64,000 nt of DNA from Flavobacterium chryseum (GTDB lineage: Bacteria; Bacteroidota; Bacteroidia; Flavobacteriales; Flavobacteriaceae). A program made the translations under genes and the position numbers. The notes under the pieces were generated by a model. It was not told the origin of the DNA, made no database searches, and saw only the letters and a program-made list of their open reading frames with translations. This document shows positions 1 through 9,172 of the stretch, in pieces; position 1 is the first letter of the stretch, and each line of letters begins with the position of its first letter. The stretch lies in the NCBI RefSeq assembly GCF_004362015.1, contig NZ_SNWW01000004.1, forward strand, positions 374,136-438,135, read 5' to 3'.

Positions 1-1
1 A

Positions 2-769
2 GCAAGTTCGGGGTCTGGTTCAGGTTCGAGTTTTACTTCCGGATCAAATTCGTATTCAGGATATGCAAAAAGAGTAGAGCCAACAGCTAGTTGGGAAAGT
101 TTATATGTAGGTTTGGATACAGAAAGTATTGAAAGTTCGCCTTTTACGTTTGAAAATGAAGAAGTAACATCGTCTTTGTTTAATGATAATGAAATAGAGC
201 AGGCGAGTCAGGGAACGTATCAAATTCATAAAAAATATATCGTTTCGCCAATTAAGTCAGGAATGGTTATTGTCGATCAGCAACGAGCCCATCAGCGTAT
301 TTTGTACGAGCAATTTTTGTTGAATATGACAGTTAATCAGGCTTCAAGTCAGCAATTGTTATTTCCGTTGAATTTATTTTTTTCTTCAGATGAAATGACA
401 TTAATTGAAGAACTAAAACCTTCCTTAGAAACAACCGGTTTTGTGTTTGAAGAAGCGCAAACCGATCATATTGTAATTTCAGGAATTCCTGTAAATATTA
501 CAGAAAGCGAAGTTTCAATGGTAATTGAACAATTATTAACTGATTTGCAAGACGGAATTCCGGCAAGCAGCTACAGTCAAAATGATACAATAGCCAAATC
601 AATGGCAAAAAGTTTAGCGGTTAAAACAGGATCTTATTTAACCGAAAAAGAACAGGATAATTTGGTAAACGGTTTGTTTGCCTGTAAAGATCCTAATATT
701 TCACCTTTTCAAAAACCAACCTTTATCACAATGCGTGTTGAAGACATAGATAAAAAGTTTGCCATATGA
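2..769 (+). CDS. mutL: DNA mismatch repair protein MutL, C-terminal part (cut by window edge)
   Basis: The frame is open from the first bases of the window, so the N-terminal GHKL ATPase half lies upstream. The visible part starts with a Ser/Gly-rich linker and continues into the MutL dimerisation domain. The domain is recognised by the conserved block at 275-310, which reads DQQRAHQRILYE, and by the terminal FACKDPNISPF segment. MutL couples MutS mismatch recognition to strand incision. The endonuclease signature of MutH-less bacteria is DQHA(x)2E(x)4E; here H, A and the first E are replaced by Q, R and Q, so nicking activity is doubtful. The stop overlaps the next start (ATGA). Confidence 0.9.
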   Translation, partial: ASSGSGSGSSFTSGSNSYSGYAKRVEPTASWESLYVGLDTESIESSPFTFENEEVTSSLFNDNEIEQASQGTYQIHKKYIVSPIKSGMVIVDQQRAHQRILYEQFLLNMTVNQASSQQLLFPLNLFFSSDEMTLIEELKPSLETTGFVFEEAQTDHIVISGIPVNITESEVSMVIEQLLTDLQDGIPASSYSQNDTIAKSMAKSLAVKTGSYLTEKEQDNLVNGLFACKDPNISPFQKPTFITMRVEDIDKKFAI

Positions 770-1578
770 TGAACATGACTCCCGTAGTAAAACAATTATT
801 GATAATCAATATTATATTTTTTATTGGCTCGCAATTAGTGCCAGTTTCATATGAATATTTTTCATTGTTTTATCCAGAAAGCAATAATTTTAGGATTTGG
901 CAGGTACTTACTCATATGTTTATGCATGCACCATGGCCTAATTTTGCACATATTTTATTTAACATGTTTGCATTATATAGTTTTGGATCTGCATTAGAAC
1001 ATTTTTGGGGCGGTAAAAAATTCTTATTTTTTTATATATCATGTGGACTAGGTGCTGCTTTACTTCATACAGCAGTTAACTATTTGCAGATACAATCTAT
1101 TTTAGATTCTGTGTCTAATTTGAATTTGTCAAAATCTGATCTTCATTTGATTTTAAATGCGGATTATTCTTCTTTATTTGATTCAAATGGAAAAATGATA
1201 CAAAGTGAGATTGCAACAATTTTAAATAATGCACATTGTACTCAAGAGCAGTTTAATTCCTTGGCTCAGGTAAGTGTGATAACACGATCTCCTGTTCTAG
1301 GTGCTTCAGGTGCAATTTATGGATTAATGACAGCCTTTGCTTTTATGTTTCCTAATGCTCAATTAGGTCTAATGTTTATTCCAATTCCGATCAAAGCAAA
1401 ATATTTTGTTCCTGGAATTTTAGCTGTTGATTTATTTTTAGGTTTTAAAGGAAGTTCTTTGTTTGGTAGTGGTGGAACAGGAATTGCCCATTTTGCCCAC
1501 GTTGGTGGAGCGCTCGCTGGTTATTTAATGATGTTATATTGGAAAAAAAATCAGTTTAATAAGAACCGTTGGAATTAA
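766..1578 (+). CDS. Rhomboid family intramembrane serine protease (first copy)
   Basis: Polytopic membrane protein of 270 residues that would cleave transmembrane substrates within the bilayer. The catalytic serine lies in GASG (Ser181) and the partner histidine in AHVGGALAG (His245), so the Ser-His dyad is intact. The N-terminal loop carries a WxxxTHMFMH-like segment with HILFNM following, typical of rhomboids. A hydrophilic stretch of roughly 70 residues (about 105-175), before the catalytic Ser helix, is longer than in a minimal rhomboid. The start overlaps the mutL stop by four bases, implying translational coupling. Substrates are unknown. Confidence 0.9.
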   Translation: MMNMTPVVKQLLIINIIFFIGSQLVPVSYEYFSLFYPESNNFRIWQVLTHMFMHAPWPNFAHILFNMFALYSFGSALEHFWGGKKFLFFYISCGLGAALLHTAVNYLQIQSILDSVSNLNLSKSDLHLILNADYSSLFDSNGKMIQSEIATILNNAHCTQEQFNSLAQVSVITRSPVLGASGAIYGLMTAFAFMFPNAQLGLMFIPIPIKAKYFVPGILAVDLFLGFKGSSLFGSGGTGIAHFAHVGGALAGYLMMLYWKKNQFNKNRWN

Positions 1579-1621
1579 TTTTTAACTTTAGATACTCAAT
1601 TATAAAACAAAAAAAGTTTTT

Positions 1622-2485
1622 ATGAATATTCTTGACGATTTAAAATTACAATATAAGTTAGGTGGAATTGCAATGCGCGTTATTTATTGGAATATAGCTT
1701 GTTTTGTTATTTCGTTGATATTTTTTTACCAGTTTTCAGTAGGACAATTTGAGTTCCCCAGTTGGTTAGCTTTATCATCAGATCCTCAGGTTTTTTCATT
1801 TAAACCATGGACATTTTTAACGTATGCTTTTTTTCATTACGGATTTTGGCATTTGTTGTTTAATATGATGGTTCTTAATTTTTCGAGTACTTTATTTTTG
1901 ACTTATTTTACTCAAAAACAATATTTAGGATTATACATTCTGAGTGCCATTTTTGCCGGAGTAATATTTGCATTAAGTTACTACTTTTTAAATTATTCGG
2001 CCTCAATAGTTGGCGCATCGGCTGCAATTATGGCAATTTTAGTTGCTACAACAACTTATCAGCCATTAATGAACATTCGTTTGCTATTAATTGGTAATGT
2101 AAAACTGTGGCATATTACGGCAGTAATTCTTATTTTAGATTTAATGCAGTTTCGCCTTGGAAATATGGGCGGACACATTTCTCATCTTGCTGGTGCTGTT
2201 TTTGGTTTTATTTTTATTAAATTGCTTCAAAACGGAACTGATTTGAGTATAGTGATTTCCAGAATATTAGATTTTTTTACTAATCTTTTTAGAAAATCAT
2301 CATCGACCCCCTTCAAAAAAGTTCACAAGAATTATAATAAACCTACGCAAAAACCAATATCAAAAATTGTTACGAAAGACAAAACGCAACAACAGATTGA
2401 TGAAATTTTGGATAAAATCAGCCAGTCCGGCTATGATTGCCTAACCAAAGAAGAAAAAGAATTTTTGTTTAAAGCAGGAAAATAA
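1622..2485 (+). CDS. Rhomboid family intramembrane protease (second copy)
   Basis: Second tandem rhomboid of 287 residues, 43 bases after the first. The Ser motif reads GASA (Ser133) rather than GxSG, and the histidine is in HLAGAVFG (His188). Both catalytic residues are present, but the oxyanion-loop glycine is changed. The last 75 residues or so (after about 205) are a Lys-rich cytosolic tail beyond the last membrane helix, unlike the first copy. It is likely co-transcribed with mutL, the first rhomboid and the EEP gene that follows 19 bases later. Confidence 0.88.
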   Translation: MNILDDLKLQYKLGGIAMRVIYWNIACFVISLIFFYQFSVGQFEFPSWLALSSDPQVFSFKPWTFLTYAFFHYGFWHLLFNMMVLNFSSTLFLTYFTQKQYLGLYILSAIFAGVIFALSYYFLNYSASIVGASAAIMAILVATTTYQPLMNIRLLLIGNVKLWHITAVILILDLMQFRLGNMGGHISHLAGAVFGFIFIKLLQNGTDLSIVISRILDFFTNLFRKSSSTPFKKVHKNYNKPTQKPISKIVTKDKTQQQIDEILDKISQSGYDCLTKEEKEFLFKAGK

Positions 2486-2504
2486 TCCTTGTAATAAAGA
2501 AAAC

Positions 2505-3551
2505 ATGCAAAACCTTTCGTGGTTTAATAAAATAATGTTCTTTCTGAATATAGTATTAACTGTACTGACATTTAGTATCTATGTTTTACCCTTTCTGGCA
2601 CCTAAAAGCTTTCCACTTTTATCGGTGCTTACACTGTTTATGCCAGCATTTTTTGTGCTAAACGGATTGTTCTTTATCTTTTGGGCAATTCAGTTTAAGA
2701 AACGCCTTATTTTGTCTGGTTTGGTATTGTTAACCGGAATTACATTCATTAGTAAATTTTATAAATTCTCGCCAAAAGAATACGTTAAAGATGAACAAGA
2801 TTTCTCTGTAATGAGTTATAATGTGCGTCTTTTTAATGTTTTCAAGTGGTTAGATCGCGAAGATATTCCATCAAATATTAAAACTTTCATAGACGAAAAA
2901 GATCCGGATATTTTATGCATTCAGGAATATTCAAATTCAGCACATCTGGATTTAAAAGTCTATCCGCACCGTTATATTTTTATTGATGGAAATCAGATTA
3001 AAACGGGACAGGCTATTTTTTCTAAATTTCCTATTCTTTATGAAGGCAACATTATTTTTCCGAATTCAGATAACAATGTAATTTATGCTGATATAAAACT
3101 CGGAAAAGATATTATCCGTGTGTATAATATGCACTTACAGTCGATTAAGATTTCTCCTGATGTTGACAAAATTTCGAATGATATTGATAATGTAAATCAG
3201 CAAAAATCGCAACAGATTTACAGCAGAATAAGTAAAGGTTTTAGGCAACAGCAGGAACAAGCTGAAATTTTTAAAGAAAATATTAAGCAGTGTAAAAGTC
3301 CGATCATTATTTGTGGAGACATGAATAACAGTCCATTTTCATACGTATACCGAAGTATTAAAGGAAAACTAAAAGATTCTTTTGAAGAAGCCGGAGCAGG
3401 TTTTGGAGCTACTTATAAGTTCCGTTATTATCCAGCGAGAATTGATTATATCTTTTCTGATAGTAAAATGAAAGTAAAGCAATTTGAAAGCTTTCCTGAT
3501 TTTGAAAATTCAGACCATTATCCAATTATGGCGAGAATTTCTATGGAATAA
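2505..3551 (+). CDS. Endonuclease/exonuclease/phosphatase family protein with N-terminal membrane anchor
   Basis: 348 residues. Three hydrophobic segments (about 10-32, 38-60 and 65-80) are followed by a soluble EEP domain. EEP signatures in order are SYNVRLFN, DILCIQEY with the metal-binding Glu, GDMNNSPFS, and the C-terminal SDHYPI with the catalytic Asp-His. The fold covers DNase I-like nucleases, sphingomyelinases and inositol phosphatases, and the sequence does not decide the substrate. The membrane anchor followed by EEP is common in Bacteroidota. Last gene of the plus-strand run that includes mutL. Confidence 0.85.
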   Translation: MQNLSWFNKIMFFLNIVLTVLTFSIYVLPFLAPKSFPLLSVLTLFMPAFFVLNGLFFIFWAIQFKKRLILSGLVLLTGITFISKFYKFSPKEYVKDEQDFSVMSYNVRLFNVFKWLDREDIPSNIKTFIDEKDPDILCIQEYSNSAHLDLKVYPHRYIFIDGNQIKTGQAIFSKFPILYEGNIIFPNSDNNVIYADIKLGKDIIRVYNMHLQSIKISPDVDKISNDIDNVNQQKSQQIYSRISKGFRQQQEQAEIFKENIKQCKSPIIICGDMNNSPFSYVYRSIKGKLKDSFEEAGAGFGATYKFRYYPARIDYIFSDSKMKVKQFESFPDFENSDHYPIMARISME

Positions 3552-3627
3552 ATAAATTAAGAATTTCATTTTTTTATCCCGAAGAATCGTAGCCAAATTC
3601 CAATTTTAAAAAATAGTAGAAGATGTT

Positions 3628-4251
3628 TTATATTACTTCTAATTTCTGCGTTTTTAAATAATCCATTGCAAATTTACCCTCGTTAAAAAGCAAATCTAAT
3701 ACGCTTAGATTGTTTATAAAGCCGTGTTTGTCATCAAATACCTGCGTATATTTTTCGAATGAATTAGTGTCTTTTTTACCGTTAGCTAAATATCTGAAAT
3801 CTGAAATATTTTCTACTTCATGAAAATATTCAGTAGTTTTTCCAAACTCTAACTTCATTCGCAGACATTTAGTCACTATATCTAAAACTTCCAGATTTAA
3901 ATCCATCAAAAATTTATGTTGTTTTTCGAAAACAGGACGAATGTCATCTTCAAAAAACTCAAAAAAAGGAGAACTTCTGTATCCTGCTTCTAAAGATTTA
4001 AAGTGCTGTTTCTGCCAGTCGAATTCATTTTCTATCAAAACATCTTTTGTTTTTTGATGCAATGTTTTAGAATGCTTAACAGGAATATTTAATAACTGAA
4101 TCCCGTTCGGACTATAGATATAGGTACGGTTTCTATTGGTCTGTTTCTGAAAATTATCTTCCATCTCAAAAGTAATATTTTCAGATTGCGCCATAACTGC
4201 AAAGTGGCTAATCGACGGAAAATAGGTAGGAAGTAATAGGGAAGAAGTCAT
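3628..4251 (-). CDS. WbqC family protein
   Basis: The 207-residue protein from ATG 4251 begins MTSSLLLPTYFPSISHF, the conserved WbqC N-terminus with the PxYFP motif, followed by the Arg/Asn-rich NRTYIYSPNG block. WbqC-like proteins are linked to O-antigen or glycolipid biosynthesis but their reaction is not firmly known. An upstream in-frame ATG at 4290 would add 13 residues, but that extension lies in the stem of an inverted repeat (4271-4317), so 4251 is preferred. Downstream of lepB in the same direction. Confidence 0.8.
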   Translation of the reverse strand: MTSSLLLPTYFPSISHFAVMAQSENITFEMEDNFQKQTNRNRTYIYSPNGIQLLNIPVKHSKTLHQKTKDVLIENEFDWQKQHFKSLEAGYRSSPFFEFFEDDIRPVFEKQHKFLMDLNLEVLDIVTKCLRMKLEFGKTTEYFHEVENISDFRYLANGKKDTNSFEKYTQVFDDKHGFINNLSVLDLLFNEGKFAMDYLKTQKLEVI

Positions 4252-4270
4252 TGTATTTTTTTGTTTAATC

Positions 4271-4317
4271 GGTAAATCGTTTAATCGCACTTTTGAGAAA
4301 CGATTAAACGATTTACC
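4271..4317. repeat. Perfect 17-bp inverted repeat between lepB and the WbqC gene
   Basis: The left arm (4271-4287) and right arm (4301-4317) are perfect reverse complements separated by 13 bases. Neither side has a clear T-tract in the direction of transcription, so it is not a textbook intrinsic terminator. It could be an attenuator or mRNA-stabilising hairpin between lepB and the WbqC gene. Confidence 0.7.
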
Positions 4318-4340
4318 AGTTCAACGAATAAACGTTTGTT

Positions 4341-5894
4341 TTATGCTTTATTTTCTTTTCTTTTTCTCCAGAAAAATTCTCCAACAAAATAAACTGCAAG
4401 AAGTATTAAGAAGTATTTGAAATAAGATTGTGGTTGTCCTTCACCATCAACAGTAGTAAAAACTCTGTTCCAACGAATTTTATTGATTCCTTTGCCGTTT
4501 GTGTCCCAGCTCATCCAGATAAAAACAGGTTTTCCTACGATATGATTTTCAGGAACATATCCCCAATAGCGACTATCTTCTGAGTTATGACGGTTGTCTC
4601 CCATCATCCAGTAATAGTTCTGTTTGAAGGTGTATGAATTAGTTTGTTTTCCGTTTATTAAAAAGTGAGAACCATCTAATTCTAGGGTGTTTCCTTCGTA
4701 TTTGGTGATAATTTCTTTATAAAAAGGAAGCGATTCATTGGTTAGCGCAACTGTTTTTCCTGCTTCAGGAATATAAATTGGGCCAAAATTATCCTGACTC
4801 CATTTGTTGATGTGTGGGAAAATGGCATTGTCATTTCCTCTATCAATTTGTCTTGTTACAGCCGTAATTCCTGGAGTATTTTTAAGGCGTTCTGCACTAG
4901 CTTCTGTTAGCGCTCTAAAATAAAGAGTATCTCTTTTTTCGCTTTTAAAACCAGCTCCATCAGTAATATCTAATTCTTTTAGTAAACTTTCAAAATCAAT
5001 AGGCGTTTTTCCGTCTAAAGCAACAGAATACGAATATTGTGGCTTAGCACGTTCCGGTAAAACTAATTTTTTTCCGTTGATAAAAACAAAACCATCTTTT
5101 ATAGATAAACTATCTCCGGGAATACCAACACATCTTTTTACATAATTCGATTTTTTGTCGATCGGTTTTATAACGCCCGGTCTTCCTTTTGGTTCGTAGA
5201 AATAATGTACAGTATCAACCGGCCAGTTAAAAACGACAATGTCTGTTCTTTTTATTTTTTCAAAAGCAGGTAATCTAAAGTATGGCAATTGTGGCCAGCT
5301 TAAATACGACTTTCTTTTAAAAAATGGTATTGTGTCATGAACCATTGGTAAAGCTACCGTTGTCATAGGAACTCTTGGTCCGTAATTCACTTTACTTACA
5401 AATAAAAAGTCACCAATTAATAATGATTTCTCTAAAGATGAAGTTGGAATTGTGTAGGGCTGTACTAAATAAGTGTGTACTAAAGTTGCCACAATAATAG
5501 CAAAAAGTAACGAACTTACAGTATCAGCTGTTTTGTTTTGAGGCGTTAATTTACGATCAGGATTATACTCTAATTTCTGAGTATAATTTACATAGTAGAT
5601 ATAAAAACCAAGAGTAAAAATTCCTAGAAAAGTATCTAAAGTTGTTTTTTTACCAAATGTTCTTAAAGTTTCAACCCAAATAACCGGAAACATGATAAGG
5701 TTAATAATCGGAATGAAAAGTAACAAAGTCCACCAGGTTGGTCGACCAATTATTTTCATTAAAACGATAGAATTGTATACAGGAATTGCAGCTTCCCAGC
5801 TTTTTCGACCGGCAGCCTGATACAATTTCCATGTTCCTATAAAATGAATAACTTGTACTGCTAAGAAAAAAACAAACCAAAGATATAGTGTCAT
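4341..5894 (-). CDS. lepB: Signal peptidase I
   Basis: 517 residues. Removes signal peptides from exported proteins at the periplasmic face of the inner membrane. The N-terminus has several hydrophobic helices (about 1-100), as usual in Bacteroidota homologues, then another anchor near 125-147. The nucleophile box reads IPTSSLEKSL, with Ser153 in the catalytic position. The general-base lysine is Lys253 in YVKRCVGIPGDS, and the GDNRHNSEDSRYWG box lies near residue 450. The catalytic Met after Ser is Leu here. The roughly 190-residue insertion between the Lys box and the GDN box makes it longer than proteobacterial LepB. Downstream of dapB in the same direction. Confidence 0.95.
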   Translation of the reverse strand: MTLYLWFVFFLAVQVIHFIGTWKLYQAAGRKSWEAAIPVYNSIVLMKIIGRPTWWTLLLFIPIINLIMFPVIWVETLRTFGKKTTLDTFLGIFTLGFYIYYVNYTQKLEYNPDRKLTPQNKTADTVSSLLFAIIVATLVHTYLVQPYTIPTSSLEKSLLIGDFLFVSKVNYGPRVPMTTVALPMVHDTIPFFKRKSYLSWPQLPYFRLPAFEKIKRTDIVVFNWPVDTVHYFYEPKGRPGVIKPIDKKSNYVKRCVGIPGDSLSIKDGFVFINGKKLVLPERAKPQYSYSVALDGKTPIDFESLLKELDITDGAGFKSEKRDTLYFRALTEASAERLKNTPGITAVTRQIDRGNDNAIFPHINKWSQDNFGPIYIPEAGKTVALTNESLPFYKEIITKYEGNTLELDGSHFLINGKQTNSYTFKQNYYWMMGDNRHNSEDSRYWGYVPENHIVGKPVFIWMSWDTNGKGINKIRWNRVFTTVDGEGQPQSYFKYFLILLAVYFVGEFFWRKRKENKA

Positions 5895-5956
5895 AATATA
5901 TTGTTTAAAGTTTCAAGTTTAAGGTTTTTGATTTTGGCCTTAAAATTTAAATCCGT

Positions 5957-6658
5957 TTATTTTAAGTTTAAAACATCTTTCATACTATAAATTCCCTTTT
6001 TACCGGCTAACCATTCGGCAGCGATTACGGCTCCAAGAGCAAAACCTTCACGGTTGTGGGCAGTATGTTTAAGTTCGATGTTATCTACAATTGAGTCATA
6101 AGTTACAGTGTGAGTTCCGGGAACATCACCAATTCTTTTTGCTTCAATATGAATTTCGTTTCCTTTTGCTTCTTCTAAAGTCCAGTTAGCGTAATTACTG
6201 TTTTCAATAACACCTTTTGCTAAAGAAATTGCAGTTCCGCTTGGAGCATCTAATTTTTGAGTATGATGAATTTCTTCCATCGTCACTTTATACGAATCAA
6301 ATTGCGACATTATTTTGGCTAAATATTCATTTAGTTCAAAGAAAATATTTACGCCTAAACTAAAATTAGAACTTGAGATAAAACCACTTTGTTTCTCATT
6401 ACAAAGTGCTACCATTTCGTCCAGATGTTCCAGCCATCCTGTTGTTCCGGAAACTACAGGAACATTAGCATTAAAAGCATTCGAAATATTAGCAACGGCA
6501 GCAGTAGGAACGCTAAAATCGATAGCAACATCTGCTGTAGAAAGTCCGTCATAAGAATTGAATTCGTCCTTTTTCAGAACAATTTCGTGACCTCTTTCTA
6601 AAGCAATTCTTTCGATTACTTTACCCATTTTTCCGTATCCTAAAAGCGCAATTTTCAT
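5957..6658 (-). CDS. dapB: 4-hydroxy-tetrahydrodipicolinate reductase
   Basis: 233 residues. Catalyses the NAD(P)H-dependent reduction step of the diaminopimelate/lysine pathway, needed for peptidoglycan and lysine. The N-terminal nucleotide-binding loop is GYGKMG (7-12). The active-site block EIHHTQKLDAPSGT (129-142) holds the catalytic His131-His132 and Lys135, and the dipicolinate-binding GT pair is at 141-142. Slightly short for DapB but complete, as is usual in this phylum. Lies between a DUF5683 gene and lepB on the same strand. Confidence 0.95.
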   Translation of the reverse strand: MKIALLGYGKMGKVIERIALERGHEIVLKKDEFNSYDGLSTADVAIDFSVPTAAVANISNAFNANVPVVSGTTGWLEHLDEMVALCNEKQSGFISSSNFSLGVNIFFELNEYLAKIMSQFDSYKVTMEEIHHTQKLDAPSGTAISLAKGVIENSNYANWTLEEAKGNEIHIEAKRIGDVPGTHTVTYDSIVDNIELKHTAHNREGFALGAVIAAEWLAGKKGIYSMKDVLNLK

Positions 6659-6699
6659 TTTGTGTATTTTTTTGAATTTTAAATAGAAATGAAATCTAA

Positions 6700-7260
6700 T
6701 TAAAACTTGTAATTAAAAGTTAGTCCAACATTTGGTTTAAACGTTACATCGTTGGGATAAATTTCAGGTTTCATTGATAATCTTTCGTTTACGTTAAACT
6801 GAATCAAAGCGGCGTCAACATTGGCATCGATAATGTTTAAGGCGTAAAAAGCAACAACAAATAAGGCTGATAAATCTCTGTTTCGCTGATAGAATTTTTG
6901 TCCGGCAATAAGTCGGCTATCATCTAAAAATTGATATTTATCATCATTATAACCTTCTAATCTTCGTTTGTAGGCATTACGATAATCTTTATATTTTCTA
7001 TCATTATCGATATAAAAGTACATACTCGTTCCAATTGCTCCGTAAACTAATGGAATTTTCCAGTATTTTTTATTGTATGCCTGTCCTAAACCTGGTAAAA
7101 TTGCGGAGTAAAAGGCTGCTTTTGCTGGCGTAAGCGGATCTATTTCTTCTAACTTAGTAGTGTCTTTAGCGATCAAAACCGTTTCTGTTTTTGCCTGAGC
7201 AAAAAGAGAGACGGTTCCTAAGAGAAAGAACAAAAAGCTTATGGGGACAATTTTATTCAC
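6700..7260 (-). CDS. DUF5683 domain-containing exported protein
   Basis: 186 residues with a clear signal peptide (first 22 or so, ending FAQA). The conserved core KAAFYSAILPGLGQAYNKKYWKIPLVYG is the DUF5683 hallmark, followed by an YYIDNDRKYKDYRNAYKRR-like stretch and a beta-rich C-terminus. Function unknown; probably envelope-associated. The start abuts the parB stop, so it is translated with parAB. The order parA-parB-DUF5683-dapB-lepB is, from my knowledge, common in Flavobacteriia. Confidence 0.85.
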   Translation of the reverse strand: MNKIVPISFLFFLLGTVSLFAQAKTETVLIAKDTTKLEEIDPLTPAKAAFYSAILPGLGQAYNKKYWKIPLVYGAIGTSMYFYIDNDRKYKDYRNAYKRRLEGYNDDKYQFLDDSRLIAGQKFYQRNRDLSALFVVAFYALNIIDANVDAALIQFNVNERLSMKPEIYPNDVTFKPNVGLTFNYKF

Positions 7261-8162
7261 TATCCGTTTATTAATTTTATAATTCGATTAAAGTCGGCTT
7301 CTGAGTTAAAAGGAATTGTGATTTTTCCCTTACCATTGCCAGCGACTTTTACATCAACTTTCGCACCAAAATAATCATTGAAAGTGTTTTTTTGCGTTTC
7401 TTTAACCATAAACGAAGAATCAGTTTTAGCCTTTCCTTCTGCTTTTGGTTTTAAGCTTTCATGATAATTTTTTACTAAAGTCTCTGTTTCACGAACAGAT
7501 AAATTCTGACTTACGATTTTTTGGTAAATATCAGTCTGAATATCTAAATCTTCAATATTGATGATGGCTCTACCATGACCCATACTAATAAAACCGTCAC
7601 GAATACCCGTTTGAATAATCGGATCCAGTTTTAAAAGACGTAAGTAATTGGCAATTGTAGAACGTTTTTTACCCACGCGTTCACTCATTTGTTCTTGTGT
7701 TAATTGAATTTCATCAATTAAACGTTGGTAAGAAAGAGCAATCTCGATTGGGTCTAAGTCATGGCGCTGAATGTTTTCAACCAAAGCCATAACCAACGAT
7801 TCGTTATCATTCGCAATACGAATGTAAGCAGGAACCGTAGTTAAGCCAACTAAAGTAGAAGCACGTAAACGACGTTCTCCAGAAATTAACTGGTATTTAT
7901 TAAAATCTAATTTACGAACAGTAATAGGTTGAATTACACCAAGTTCTTTAATAGAAGTGGCTAATTCGCGTAACGATTCTTCATTAAAATTGCTTCTAGG
8001 CTGAAACGGATTTATTTCTATAGCACTTATTTCAAGCTCTATGATGTTTCCAACAACCTTGTCAGCATTTTTATCTTCTACTGATGTAATGTCGTTTTCC
8101 GGATCTTTTAATAATGCTGATAATCCTCTACCTAAGGCTTGTTTTTTAATTGCTTTTGTCAT
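7260..8162 (-). CDS. parB: Chromosome partitioning protein ParB
   Basis: 300 residues. A ParB/Spo0J-type CTP switch and DNA-binding protein that loads at parS and works with ParA in origin segregation. Features in order: N-terminal ALGRGLSALL, the ParB core with IEINPFQPR (about 50-58), the GERRLRAS nucleotide-binding loop (about 94-101), the ELVENIQR-like block (VMALVENIQRHDL), and the HTH around TQEQMSERVGKKRSTIANYLRLL (about 135-157). The C-terminal dimerisation segment is short. Five bases downstream of parA. Confidence 0.96.
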   Translation of the reverse strand: MTKAIKKQALGRGLSALLKDPENDITSVEDKNADKVVGNIIELEISAIEINPFQPRSNFNEESLRELATSIKELGVIQPITVRKLDFNKYQLISGERRLRASTLVGLTTVPAYIRIANDNESLVMALVENIQRHDLDPIEIALSYQRLIDEIQLTQEQMSERVGKKRSTIANYLRLLKLDPIIQTGIRDGFISMGHGRAIINIEDLDIQTDIYQKIVSQNLSVRETETLVKNYHESLKPKAEGKAKTDSSFMVKETQKNTFNDYFGAKVDVKVAGNGKGKITIPFNSEADFNRIIKLING

Positions 8163-8167
8163 AAAAA

Positions 8168-8935
8168 CTATTTACTGTTTTTCTTTATAATTTCTTGAGC
8201 TAAATTGATGTAATTAACTGCTCCTTTGCTAGTTGCGTCATAGTTGATGATGCTTTCGCCAAAACTTGGAGCTTCGCTTAATTTTACATTTCGCTGAATA
8301 ACGGTATCAAAAACCATATCGTTAAAGTGTTTTTGAACTTCTTCTACAACCTGATTTGATAAACGTAATCTGGAATCGTACATAGTTAGTAACAATCCCT
8401 CGATATCAAGGTCCGGGTTGTGTATTTTTTGAATACTTTTTATCGTGTTCAATAATTTCCCTAATCCTTCAAGTGCAAAATATTCACACTGAATTGGAAT
8501 AACTACAGAATCAGCAGCTGTTAAAGCATTCAAAGTTAATAATCCCAGAGACGGTGCGCAGTCGATGATGATAAAATCATATTCGTCTTTAACACTTTCT
8601 AATGCTTTTTTAAGCATATATTCTCTGTTTTCTTTATCAACCAATTCGATTTCGATGGCAACAAGGTCAATGTGAGCAGGTATCACATCAACATTTACAG
8701 CTGAACATTTAATAATGGTTTCTTTTGGGGTGTGACTATGTTCAAGTATTTGATAAGTACCGATTTCAACAGATTCTACATCAATCCCTAGACCAGACGT
8801 AGCATTTGCCTGAGGATCAGCATCAATCAATAATACTTTCTTTTCTAAAACACCTAATGAGGCTGCAAGATTTACAGATGTAGTAGTTTTTCCAACGCCT
8901 CCTTTTTGATTAGCAATCGCAATGATTTTGCCCAT
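8168..8935 (-). CDS. parA: Chromosome partitioning ATPase ParA (Soj family)
   Basis: 255 residues, a typical small chromosomal ParA with no N-terminal HTH. The deviant Walker A motif KGGVGKTTT is at residues 11-19, the Walker A' region LLIDADPQANATSGL near 36-50, and the Walker B-like FIIIDCAPSLGLLTLNAL near 120. It binds DNA non-specifically in the ATP form and moves ParB-parS complexes. A TAttTTTA segment upstream of the start resembles the TAnnTTTG promoter. First gene of the parA-parB-DUF5683-dapB-lepB run. Confidence 0.96.
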   Translation of the reverse strand: MGKIIAIANQKGGVGKTTTSVNLAASLGVLEKKVLLIDADPQANATSGLGIDVESVEIGTYQILEHSHTPKETIIKCSAVNVDVIPAHIDLVAIEIELVDKENREYMLKKALESVKDEYDFIIIDCAPSLGLLTLNALTAADSVVIPIQCEYFALEGLGKLLNTIKSIQKIHNPDLDIEGLLLTMYDSRLRLSNQVVEEVQKHFNDMVFDTVIQRNVKLSEAPSFGESIINYDATSKGAVNYINLAQEIIKKNSK

Positions 8936-9172
8936 TTATTTTCTGAATTTTGAACCGTAAAAATACAATTATTTATGGTTTTTGAAAATCTATTTTGTTA
9001 ACATTTGATAAACTTTGATTTACCGTTGTTTCGTGCGTGTTTAGCGGATTTCAATTTTTAGAATAAGAAAAAACCGACCTGAAAAATCGCACTGTTTTTT
9101 GTTTAAATCGCTAGCAAAATTAAATTAGCTTAAAATTTAATTTCCAAACAGGAATTTCACTTCAGATTTAAA

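Noticed and set aside
7260..9100. Possible parS site near parAB
   Set aside because: A TGTTTCACG half-site is seen near 7485, but the second half does not complete the palindrome. No full parS consensus found.
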